DNA of 64,000 bases from Cryptomeria japonica. Taxonomy: Eukaryota; Streptophyta; Pinopsida; Cupressales; Cupressaceae. The translations under genes and the position numbers were made by a program. Within the stretch, counting starts at the first letter, position 1, and each line of letters begins with the position of its first letter. This document shows, in pieces, positions 34,041-44,994 of this stretch. The DNA is taken from assembly GCF_030272615.1 (NCBI RefSeq), contig NC_081409.1, positions 647,870,468 through 647,934,467 on the forward strand. The letters run 5' to 3'. The notes beneath the pieces were generated by a model that saw only the letters and a program-made list of their open reading frames with translations, was not told where the DNA came from and ran no database searches.

Positions 34041-35132
34041 AGGGTATTCCACCAAGAGAAAAGCTCTCAAGTGTTTCAATAATAGGACTTAGAGAATTAT
34101 GGAAAGCATCAATGTAAAAGTTGATGAAACCTCTGAGAAAACTGAGGAAACCGACAATGAGCAAGCGGTAAATGAACCGGTTGCAACCTTTTGGGAACTG
34201 GTTGTCAGTCAACCGAGTACTAGTAATAGTGTTCCTACACTGGTAGATGTAGATGCTGATACTAATGGAGATGAAGATGAAGAAGAAAAGCAAGAGGAAT
34301 CTATCAAGACCATTCCTTGGTATGTCAAGCTGAATCATGATCCTAAGCAGATCATAGGAGATAAGGATGCAGAAATTCTTACAAGAAGAAAGGTTAGAGA
34401 AAACTCATGTATGATCTCTGAATTTGAGCCTAAATCATTCAAAGAGGCATATAAAGATGAAGACTAGATCAAGGCAATGGAAGAGGAACTTGACCAAATA
34501 GAGAAAATGGTACACGGTCTTTGGTACCCAAATCGGAGCATAAAAATGTCATTGACACCAAATGGGTTTTTAGAAATAAGCTAAATGAGGATGGCACAGT
34601 GATTAGAAACAAAGCCAAACTGGTGTGCAAAGGATATGCCCAAGAAGAAGGAAAAGATTATGGAGAAACCTTTTCTCCTATAGCCAGATTGGAAGGAGTT
34701 TGTATGCTTCTTGCATATGCAGCTTTTAAAGGATTCAAAGTATATCAAATGGATGTAAAATTTGCATTCCTAAATGGTGTACTTGAAGAGGAAGTGTATA
34801 TAGAGCAACCAGATGGGTTTTCCCTATCTGGACACAGTGACATGGTGTGTAGGCTACATAAAGCCTTATATAGTCTAAAGCAGGCACCTAGAGCATGGTA
34901 TGAATGCTAACACTCCCATCTTATGAAGATTGGATTTGAGAGAACAAGAGAAGATAGCAATATCTACTTGAAGTTTGAAGGAGATCAGATCCTGATCCGT
35001 GAGGTATTTGTTGATAACATTATCTTTGGTGGAGATGACAAGATGAGTCATGAGTTTGCAGATGAGATGAAGAAAGAGTTTGAGATGTCCCTCATAAGGG
35101 AGATTAAGTTCTTCATTGGATTGCAGATCTAG
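34041..35132 (+). pseudogene. Reverse transcriptase of copia A, active site Asp to Asn
   Basis: An acidic linker (34,099-34,467) precedes the [69 protein letters not shown], stop, then the active site FVDNIIFGG. The second Asp of the usual FVDD pair is Asn (AAC, 35,016-35,018), which fits a G-to-A change and would abolish polymerisation. A frame change near 34,510 and stops at 34,908 and 35,130 add to the damage. Confidence 0.9.
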
Positions 35133-35135
35133 CAG

Positions 35136-35960
35136 ATGAAAGATGGAATCTTTATCACTCAGTCCAAGTATGTCAAAGAGGTGTTGAAGACCTTTGGCAT
35201 GGAAGATAGCAAACCGGTTGGTACACCGATGGTGACTAGTTGTAAACTATCCAAAGAGGATGACTTAGTATTGGTTGATGATAAGGAATACCGATCAATG
35301 ATTGGTAAGTTGCATTATGTAGTGCATAGCAGACCAGATATTGTACATGCAATTGGCATTACTGCAAGGTTCCAGAAAAGCCCAAGAGAATCCCACTTGG
35401 TTGCAGTAAAGTGGATTCTTAGGTATCTAAAGAGAACTATTGATTATGGATTGTGGTATCCATATAGCAAGGATTTCAACTTGAAAGTATTCACAGATGT
35501 TGATTGGGTAGGTAATGTAGATGACTGGAAGAGCACAACCGGTGGTGCATTCTTTCTCGGTGGTAGACTGGTCTCATGGATGAGTAAGAAGCAGAGTTGT
35601 ATCTCTCAGTCTATAGTGGAAGTAGAGTATGTTGCAGCTTTCATGAACTGCACTCAGACAATTTGGATGAAGCATGTATTGAATGGCTTCAAAGTTCATG
35701 TATCTGAACTGGTAAGTATATTTTGTGACAATACTAGTGCAATTAACATCTCCAAGAATCCGGTTTTACATTCTAGAACCAAGCACTTTGAGCTTAAGTT
35801 TCATTTCTTGAGGGAAAAGGTTCAGAACAAAGAGATTACAGTGGAACACGTTTCCAGTAAGGAGCAGTTAGCAGACATATTCACCAAGCCTCTCCCAAAG
35901 GCTACATTTATGTGCTTAAGAGGTGAATTAGGGGTGTTGCCCCTTCAGGAGGTAAACTAA
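35136..35960 (+). pseudogene. RT C-terminus and RNase H of copia A (open)
   Basis: A 274-codon open stretch: KDGIFITQSKYVKEVLKTFG, EYRSMIGKLHYVVHSRPDIV, the RNase H residues in FTDVDWVGNVDDWKSTTGG, VEVEYVAAFMNCTQTIWMK, FCDNTSAINISKNPVLHSR and the end EQLADIFTKPLPKATF. It ends with the polyprotein stop (35,958). The catalytic acidic residues are kept. This is the least damaged gene of element A. Confidence 0.9.
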
Positions 35961-36205
35961 AGGTATATGATCCACATCAGTCAGGTATTGCATAGTCAAA
36001 TTCTTTTTGGGGATTGATGTGTTGAAGGATGCTAGTCCTCAGGGGGAGCAGTATAATGGAACAGGGAAGCTTGTGCCTCCACTTTGGCATTTTTGTCAAA
36101 GCAGGAGAAGAAGAGAAGCGGAGAAGATATCTACAGAAATTGGGGGAGAAGATGTGACGCAGAGAGATATCTTTGTATATTGCCATCAATGCCAAAGGGA
36201 GAGAT
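35961..36205 (+). other. pol-LTR spacer of copia A with polypurine tract
   Basis: Non-coding. GGGGGAG tracts near 36,040 and 36,143 precede the true tract AAAGGGAGAGAT beside the LTR. The box TTGCCATCAATGCCAA (36,180-36,195) sits directly before it. Confidence 0.75.
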
Positions 36206-37674
36206 TGTTGGCATTATGTGAACCGGTATGAGGACATGATGACATTGTATGTTGTCATTGATGTCAATATGCTGAAGAGGAGAGAACCGGTATATGTGTG
36301 AACCGGTATAACACTGTGAACCAGCATTTGTGCCAAAGTGAAATGGTGTGTTTGTTTAAGGTGTACCGGCATATGGTCATGGGAACTGACACATGGAAGC
36401 TTTGTATGACTACTGGTTGGTAGTCTCAACTTCAGGGTTTCTGGTTGAAGTGTCTCAAGCCTGTGTGACTCAATTGGTGACTTTGTGTGATGAGTTAGCA
36501 TTGTAATGAAGAATCTTGTGTGTGTGAAGGATCTTGCATGAAAGAGATTGTTCCTATCTACCTCGGGAATGTGCGAAGTCAGTAAACGGTGATAACATGT
36601 GATGGGTTATCAGCCGCCATGAAATTGGTGGAAAATGAACGATGGAGAACGTCTTGAGATTGGTTCAAGACTATTGCATTTAATGCAATGTGCTCAACAG
36701 TCAGGATTGAACCGTTTGAATTTCTTTACCTAACAGGTTTAGGGTTTAGGGTTTATGCTACCAACCTATCTATTTCCTATAAGGTCGATGTTGTGTTTCT
36801 TTCTGAGGTTATTGGAAAAATTTGTGTGTGTGTATCCAAGAGAAGAGATACGTGATTCTTGCCAGACCAGAAGAGAGAAGAGATAACTGCAAAGTGTAAG
36901 TGCATAAGGTGAAGAGGAGCTAAAGCGGATCTGCATTGGCATTCAGTGTTGTTACCAGATCATTGTAATACCTGTTGATCTCTAACCACTTCAACAGTTG
37001 GGAAATCCCTTAACAGGGTATCTTTAACTGGCTTACTGTAAATCCTTTAATAGGGTGACTCAAAACCATTGAGTTCTTGAAATCCTCTAACAAGGTAACC
37101 TTTAACAGGGTTTAACCCTTAACCGGGTATTCTAGCCATCCCTTAACCAGGTGATCCCTAACAGGATCAGTTCTTAACAGAACCTGTTTTATTAGTCTTT
37201 CACTGGACAAGGCTCCTAATAGAGCGGACTTCTAAAGAGTTCAAAAACAAGCTTGTGGGTATTCATCCCCACCGTGGTTTTTCCTAGTTGGGTTTCCACA
37301 TGAAAAATATGTGTGTCATATGTGATGTCTTTTTCATGTGATGCTATGTTGTTTTCTATCAAGCGGTGAATCATGTTGATCTAGCTGTTTATATATATAT
37401 CTTTGATGGTAGATTACCTTTTCATGCACTAGGGTGAAATGGAAATGAAGTATTAGATTGTATGAGAAGATAAGTGTCAACTAGTTTATGCTTGTCTCAT
37501 TTATTCTGGGTTTTGCCGGTTGTACTATGTTTAAGACCGGAGTTACTATCTGTCTGCCTATGCACAATGTCTATTGACAAACCAGTTTTAGGATTGTGTT
37601 TTTGTCTGTACTGATTCACCCCCCCCCCCCTCTCAGTACTGGCGTGGTACTATCCATTCATCATTGAGCTATCA
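36206..37674 (+). repeat. 3' LTR of copia A
   Basis: Starts TGTTGGCATTATGTGAACCGG and ends GAGCTATCA. It has one extra segment of about 18 bases near 36,378 relative to the 5' LTR and a longer C-run near 37,619. Confidence 0.95.
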
Positions 37675-37679
37675 GAAAT

Positions 37680-38609
37680 AGTCTTAGAGATATCAAGCTT
37701 AGGAACATTGTTTTCTACGAAAAACAAGCAATCACCATCCTCATAGTTTGATTCATCATCTAAGATACCAACATCGCCTTTCACATAATATGCCTTCTTA
37801 TTAAATTTGCCCTTGTTTTCCTTAAATTTCTATCTATTTCCCTTTTCCGAACATCTAGTTGTAATATTACCAATCTAACCACATCTAAAAAATTTAAAGG
37901 GTAACCTACCTTTGTATTTGCCAGTGCCTTTCTTCAACTTTCTCACAAATTTTTCTTTTTTCTCATTCGGAATAGCTTCAGATGCCTTGAATGCAGTTTC
38001 CGACTTGTCTTTGTCTTTTCCAAATTCCTTTACTTCGAATACAGTGAGGGTACCAAACAGTTGCTCTCTGGTGAGTTTCTTTGGATCATAAGTTTCTTCA
38101 ATCGCTGAGATCTTGTCACTATAGCTTACTCGTGATGTCATCAGGATTTTGTCAATCATATCTTCATCATTCAAGGTGCCTCTGAGTTCTCTAATCTCAT
38201 TCACTGCAGTATCAACCTTCTGAAAATAGCTCACAATATCTTCTCCTTCTTCCATCCTCAGTTTTTCGTATCTTCTCTTAGTTGTTAACCTCTTTGTTAG
38301 CTTGACTCTCTCATTCCCTTCATAGATGTCTTTCATCTTATGCCAAACCTCATGAGCAGTATTCAAAGAGATAATCTTAGTTAAATCATTTTTTGATAAA
38401 ACACTGGAGATAGCATACCTCCCCTTTTCATTTTCTTCATAAGCTTGAATTTCATCCAGAGTGTTAAGACCATTCGCCAGTAGAACATACCTAGTCTCCA
38501 TAGCCTTCCAAGTATTGTATCCCAAAGAAACCAAATAACCTCTCATCTTCACTTTCAAAAAGATATAATCAGATCATTCAAAGATAGGAATGGATAACTT
38601 GTGTGACAT
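37680..38609 (-). pseudogene. gag of copia C
   Basis: The minus strand starts MSHKLSIPIFE, stop (ATG at 38,609), then reads a long capsid: MRGYLVSLGYNTWKAMETRY, AHEVWHKMKDIYEGNERVKL and KLRMEEGEDIVSYFQKVDTA (UBN2-type gag). The knuckle FFRCG, stop, IGNITTRC has lost its first Cys (Phe) and its His (Asn). The C-terminal acidic tail is cut at 37,680 by element A and should continue at 30,360. Confidence 0.88.
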
Positions 38610-38658
38610 CAAATCAAAATCTACCTAAAGTGGTTAAGCTCTATATCAAGGAACCACA

Positions 38659-38670
38659 ACTCTGATACCA
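38659..38670 (-). other. Primer binding site, copia C
   Basis: TGGTATCAGAGT on the minus strand, two bases inside the 5' LTR. Confidence 0.9.
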
Positions 38671-38672
38671 AT

Positions 38673-39586
38673 TGTTGATTATCCAAGCAAATGAGAGGGG
38701 GGGTGAATTAGTTGATGATAAAATTTTATTTTAACCTTAATACATAGATCTAGAGTAATTAACAAAATCATCAAAGAAAGTGAAAGTGCATGCAAGAAAA
38801 AAATCAGACACAAGAAACACCAGAATTTACGTGGAAAACCCAAAAAGGGAAAAACCACGGAGAATGCTAATTCTCAATATATAAATATCAGTTAAGGTGA
38901 TTTTTACGAAGAGTGGCTCACTGCCAAGGTGCTCACTGCAGGTGGGCTCACTACCTTGAAAATCTCACTATCAAGGTGCTCTTTGCCCTAAAAGGCTCAT
39001 TATCGATGAAGAAAGAAAGATAAAGAGAATCCACCACAAAAACACTGTCTGTACTACCAGAACTTCTTCCGGTAACAATCCACAATACTATACTCACACA
39101 ACAACTATATTTCTTTCAATCTCACATGTCTTCAACACAAAATGCCATATCTCAACTCATCAAATCATATTCCTATAAATACTATGTCTGAAAATCAAAA
39201 TTCTCAATGTCGGCTGAGACGGAGATCTAAAATAGGTCTCCACTAAACATTTCGATGGTGGGAAGGAATGAGAAGTGTACCACATCACAACGTTCCACAT
39301 TGAACATATCAACATGCTACTTATATTACCAAAGCCAGACCCAAAATACATCTGCACATTATACAACCTCAATATCCGGTCCAAGTCCTTGAGCTCTAGA
39401 CCAATCTGGATCCAAAGATAATACTAAGAAACATCTTCTGAGATACCAAACTCATTCGTTGAAACTGAGAAACCTCTGAGCACACAACATACCTTAAACA
39501 AACACTTCTTCTCATCATACCACATCCGGACCTAATCTGAACGAAAGGATTTGACATCAATGACAACACATAGTGTAATGCTAACA
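38673..39586 (-). repeat. 5' LTR of copia C
   Basis: Starts TGTTAGCATTACACTATG at 39,586 and ends GATAATCAACA at 38,673. It carries the C-rich box (CTAATTCACCCCCC) near 38,700. Confidence 0.92.
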
Positions 39587-41900
39587 AAGGAGACTTCCTC
39601 TCTATTGATAATATTGAATATCTTGGTAATCATTCCCTTTATCATTATTTTCCATAATATGGTATCAAAGTTTGGATCTTTGAAATCTCAAGATTGGTGA
39701 ACGCGATTGTATGCTTGTATTCATGGTCGACAATTTAGCAAAGATTGCTATACAATTTAGTACAAAGGATTTTGCCAAAAAAAATTCAAATTAATTTATG
39801 GGTAAATTTTTACCTAAATTTGTGAGAATTTTTTACAAGTTTTTTGATCATTTAAAAAAAAATTCATTGGTTTTCCTCCAATAAAAAATCATTGGATTAT
39901 TTCCTTTGAAAATAATGTTTTATTTGTGGAGGAAATCAACTGATTTTTCTTCAAGAAATCATGTCATTTCTTAGTTTTAAATTGCGGATTCTTTTCAATG
40001 AAAATTCATGTATTTTTATCTGCTAAAATTCATACCATTTTTGAAAGAATAGTGCCATTTTTTGTTATTTTTTGATGTCATGCGACTAGTATTTTTGATA
40101 CTATCGACTCTTTTCTAGAGTTTCTTTAATTGAGTCTTTTTTTAAATAAGTTTTTTCTAGAATTTTTGGGCTATGATAAGAGTTGTTTAGGTATTCGATT
40201 AATTTCTTTAAAACAATTATGATTTTTGACCAATAATCATGGGATTTCTATTTTTTTTAGTGTTATTTCTCGACACCTAGGGTTTCTAGTGTATTTTCAA
40301 ACCTAGGCATCAATTTTTTTGGTAATTTTTTTATTTTATTCTATAAAATCATGGTTTATCTTTTATTGTCTAGGGTTTGATGCATTGTTTTCTGAAAAAT
40401 CATGGTATTTTCACTCAATTTTTACCAATCTTCCAAAAATGTTGGCTTGTTGAAATTTTTGCAATTTTTTGAAAAGAAATTATGAGACTTTTGACAATTT
40501 TTTTATAAAAATCATAGGTTTTACTTCACTACTAGCATTTTCAAATTTTTTTCTAAAACTTTTAGTGGTCTTCATTCAAAAGCAACAACTTGTTCATTTT
40601 TCACAATTTTCTATTTCAAGAGGGATGGTTTCACTAACCAACATCATGTTGGAAGACAACCAAAGGTTCACAAGTGGAAATTACAACATGTGGAAGTAGA
40701 CAGTGCTCACGAACTTCGAATATAGCTCCATTGATCAAATATTCTCGAGATTGACAATTGACCAATAGTTGTGGGTAAAGACTAAGATAAGTTTAATAAG
40801 TGTAATTGTGAAGCTTTTAGGATCATTAAATTATTAGTCAGAGATGAAATGCTTCCAAAGAATCCCTTAGGCAAATCTTCTACAAAGATTTAGAAACACC
40901 AATGAGATTTTCATTAGAAATCAGATAAAGACAAGGTTTTCTTCTTGAAGAATGTGTTGTTCTTGATCTTGATGGATGAGGAGATATAGATTTGTAAGAT
41001 CAATTGATGAATATCAAAGATATTCACAATCAGTGTTCTATTATTGATCATACAATGGTAAAAGAAATGGTTGTTATATAATACTATGAATATTACTAAG
41101 AGTACATGAGAATTTCAAAGAAACACTCAACATCACATCTACTAATGTAGACCTCAAGTTTGATCATATGTGCAATAAAATCTTGCAACAAGATAGATAA
41201 AAAAATAATTTGGGTAGTAATAATAATCCACCAAGTGTGGAACAAGCCTTTCGAAACACGGATAAGGGCAAAGGCAAGTGGCCTCAAAAGAGAGGTCAAT
41301 ATTAAAATAAAGATAGTTCAAATAATCTGAAGACTATCACAAGCCATTATTATGGTAAACTTGGTCACATGAAGAAGCATTACCAAAAGTTGTTGGCTAG
41401 TCAGTAATCCAACTAGGGACGGCCTCCAAAGGCACACGTTGTAGAGCATTTTGTGCATTAGTCAACCTTCTATACTTTTATGGCCACACATCTAGAGAAT
41501 CAAATAAAATCCTCTTCATGGTGCATGAATTCTAGAGCATCTAAACATTTTACACATAGAAGGATCAATTCATTGAGTATACAATTTTCTTAGATTTAGT
41601 TATCTTTGATGGTGGTGAAGCATACACAATTGTCAACAAAAGAAATATGCAAATATTGGTTATAAATTGTATCATATTGGGATAAAGATTCCTCAATGCC
41701 TAGTATTTTATAGTCACTAGGCGTCTTTCAAATATTTAGTGTTTTGTCCCAAAGCTTAGATTTTACAGTCCTAGGTTCATTATTTCTTCAAGCCTTTCTA
41801 ACCTAAGTCATTCTCATACCACATGGTTCTTCTTGGGGAGTGACCTAGAATTATTTTTATATATATTCAAATCCGGTCTACTCTACAAACAAAAATTATG

Positions 41901-43630
41901 TTCAACACAAATAAATTCTACTTGTTTTCTATAATAATATTTATCCCAATTTTTCTTTACAATAACGAAATTGTATGTTCCTATATGATTGTCTAGATTC
42001 AAGTGCAAGCCAATAAGTTTTTACTGCAATTGACATGCTTCCAATTGCTCTTTAATCACTAATACAATAACACATGCATTGTTGTCAAAGTCCCTCTATC
42101 TCCTAGATCTAATGAAGCTCATCTCTACCTTGTAAATATAGTCAAGGATGCAATCAACTTGTCTGAGGATTAAAAACGTTCATTATCATGCTCCACAACC
42201 TTTTAAAGAGAAGAGCTTGAGACTAGCATCAATGGGGTGGTCTCCATTTGCATGTCGCCACTTTTCTTCTCTCTAGGCTCTCAACTATACGTTAATTGGT
42301 TAGCCTAGCCTTGGAAAATTCCTTCACCTTACCCTTGCTCTATCATCTACTCATGATACTCAACTACCTAATGAAGAAAAAGAATGGTCATAAAAATAAA
42401 GGATGAGATCTGTTAGCACCTTAAAATTCCAATGAAATTTTGAGTGCCTTTGTAAAAAAAAAAAAAAAAATTCAATTACATACTCATAATCACACTTGTA
42501 AAATCTGCCCTAGAAGCCTACTTTGGAGATGTATAACGTGGTAGTTTTTTATCATCACAAGAAACCACTTTGTAAGCAGACTCATGTCACATTCATATAC
42601 ATAATTTCCAGTTTTGAAAGCCATCAGACACCATTTGATATTTTGCCAGGGCTTCAACTTTTCATGATTTAGAATGTTTTCAGAACGGGTTTTGGTTAAA
42701 ACAGCTCTGGTGGCCATTTTTTACGAATATCTAGTGCCTCGTGATAAATTTATCAGAATCGTTTTTTCTTGTACATTCCTTGGTCAAATGTCTACAAGTT
42801 GATCTAAGTTGCAAAGTTTCATGAGGAGATTTGATCATTTTTTAAGACCAATTCTAGATGTAACAAGTTTAGTTTGGTCACTTTCATAGGAATTCAAAAT
42901 GCACAATATGATAATGTTTAGCCTCATTTTTTTATCTCGAATACATTCCAGACTATCCTCTGCACAAATTTGAGAAGTTTTTAAATGGTCAGCTCATTCA
43001 AAATGAATTTGTTTTAGCCAGGCCCACAAGTAGACCTAGCTTGCTACATTACATTTCAGTTTTATCCTTAAACTTTCTTTTGATATTTTATCATTTAATG
43101 TGCAAAGAAGGTGACATTGGATTATTATTTAACTTCAAATATTGAATGATGGAAGATGCATATAAGAGAAGAATGGATTTTAAAACAATTTAAATTTATC
43201 CTACAAGGAAAAGAGAATAAATAACATCTCTTCAAATAATTCAAAGAGATTCAAAATACCTCTTACCAATCCTAGAAGTCCCTTTGATAATTGTATAATG
43301 AGTTTCCAACAGTGTGGAGCTTAGAGACAAGTGTTGTGGAGCTTAGAGACAAGTGTTGTGTGGCAGATTATTAATCCTATCATTTGATCAAAGAGATGAT
43401 TAAAGTGTTTTATCAAAATGTAAATATCAAAATGATTAAAACAAACAATTGTGCCCTAAGATCATGGGAAAAGGTCCATTTAAATTATCTTAATGGTTTG
43501 AAACTACAAGAACAAACTTAAAATGGTGGGGTCCTTATCATATTTTCATGTTTGGTAAAGTGGAGATCAAACAGACAAATAAAGTATCTCACTGATATGG
43601 TAAAGTCTCCTCCATGGGGAGAGAAAGGGA
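41901..43630. other. AT-rich sequence, nothing recognised
   Basis: No domain is readable. There is a 17-base A run near 42,457 and a direct duplication of about 24 bases (GTGGAGCTTAGAGACAAGTGTT) at 43,314-43,360. The A run after the 42,380-42,440 sequence might be the tail of a retroposed transcript, but I cannot identify its source. Confidence 0.4.
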
Positions 43631-44735
43631 TGGTGGACTTGAAAAGCACTAAGAGGGGGGGGTGAATCAGTGACACCAAAATAAAACTACTTCAAACACG
43701 AACCGGTAGATAAACTTAACAAAAATTTTAAACACAATGCATGTCATCCAAAATGATATAACAACATCCACAATAAGTAAAACATCCACCATAACACAAG
43801 TGTTTGTATGTGGAAAACCCAAATAGGTAAATACCATGGTGAGATCGAACTCACAAGTTAACTATCTGCAGTAATAGATAACTAACCGGTTAGGGTCTAC
43901 AAAGTGCTCTCCTAGGAGCGAATCTTGTTAGAGATCCCAAAGCTTGATTAGAAGCTTATACCCTATGAAAGGTAGTACCCTTTTAGGAGTAACCTCGGTG
44001 GAAGATTTTTGAATCCAAACTAATGGATCACCCTGTTAGAGGATTTGAACATTGAATCTTGTTAGAGCTTACCCGGCTAGGTGATTTGAATTCTGCTTTG
44101 ATTGTTATAAAACAACATGATTGGTTTGATCTATCTGAGTAGCACAATACTTTGCTTGATCAAAACCTTCTAAACATTTTTAACACTTCTCTTTTGCATA
44201 CTCTGCAACTTAACTCTTTTTGACTTTCGCACACAACATATCACTTTCACTCATATGAAATAATTCATTGTGATGTCAATATATAGACATTTAGATTTCA
44301 TGTCAGCCCAAAGAAATCATAACACAATTTCCTAGGTGCAGTGTATCTGGTCAAGTGATCATAACTCATCACAAAAATACCATCAAAATTTTTTGGTGGG
44401 ATAACTCATCACACAATCAACAAATACTGGTCGGAACAATCAATACCGGTTTGAGTTAAACATATGAACTGTTATCCTTGAATCTCCTGATATAATCTCC
44501 GCTTGATCTTCATTTTTATGTCGATTAATGTGTATCTACTGGTTGTCTTCTATACATATATCGGCTGTCACAAAGTACCGGTTAGAGATAAACCTCTTAG
44601 TATAACCTCTAGCATATCGGTTGTAGTGAAAACAACTTGAAGTTATACCGGTAGACAATATAAATGTATGTGTGTGTATGTGTTTCATCAATGACAACAT
44701 ATGATGAATTCATTACAATCATCATCAAGCCAACA
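43631..44735 (-). repeat. 3' LTR of element D
   Basis: Starts TGTTGGCTTGATGATGATTG at 44,735 and ends CAAGTCCACCA at 43,631. It contains the same hairpin series and AACCGGTAT-like words as the 5' LTR. Confidence 0.92.
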
Positions 44736-44994
44736 ATCTCTTCCTTTGGCATTGATGGTAACAATTAGAAAATTTTATAGTAATACCACTAAGTGTGCAT
44801 ACAAAACAAAATTTACACATATATACATGCTCCCCCTTAATGCATACATTATACAAAATTATCAAAAACACACATATGTCTACTCCCCCTTTGACAACAA
44901 TGCCAAATTGAAAAAGTAATATATATATATATATATATAATTGGTATCAAAGTGTTCAACATATACAACAACTTAAAAAAAACTGAATCAAGAT
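44736..44994 (-). other. Spacer with polypurine tract, element D
   Basis: On the minus strand, GTTACCATCAATGCCAAAGG then AAGAGAT abuts the LTR: box plus polypurine tract. A (TA)n run lies at 44,920-44,939. Confidence 0.7.

Larger units (their letters stand above)
30361..37674 (+). mobile_element. Ty1/copia retrotransposon, family A, inserted in element C
   Basis: Complete 7,314-base element: 5' LTR 30,361-31,809, primer site 31,812, gag, protease, integrase, RT, RNase H, polypurine tract, 3' LTR 36,206-37,674. The target GAAAT is perfectly duplicated (30,356-30,360 and 37,675-37,679). The LTRs are much more alike than those of element B, so this is the youngest layer of the nest. RT and knuckle active residues are nevertheless lost. 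Confidence 0.95.
26223..39586 (-). mobile_element. Ty1/copia retrotransposon, family C, minus strand, interrupted
   Basis: Complete copia element on the minus strand: 5' LTR 38,673-39,586, primer site, gag, protease, integrase, RT, RNase H, polypurine tract, 3' LTR 26,223-27,140. The flanks AATGA (26,218-26,222) and AAGGA (39,587-39,591) agree at four of five bases. Element A sits inside it between gag and protease (30,361-37,674). Removing A leaves an element of about 6 kb. Stops, frame changes and a small RNase H deletion make it inactive. Confidence 0.9.
26010..41900 (+). mobile_element. Old copia remnant, split by element C (outermost layer of nest)
   Basis: A primer-site-like TGGTATCAAAG lies at about 39,662, only 75 bases after the end of element C. 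It implies an LTR end there whose other part should lie left of element C (about 26,010-26,222). Downstream a gag start (MVSLTNIMLEDNQRF, then NYNMWK, from 40,625), a ruined zinc knuckle (SHYYGKLGHMKKHY, 41,340) and a ruined protease site (NSRASKHF where DSGASKHF-type is usual, near 41,530) follow on the plus strand. The knuckle has lost all three Cys. No RT is visible. The lineage differs from families A, B and C. Confidence 0.5.

Noticed and set aside
42380-42474. Processed pseudogene ending in an A run
   Set aside because: The sequence before the 17-base A run matches no gene I know and no target duplication is visible.
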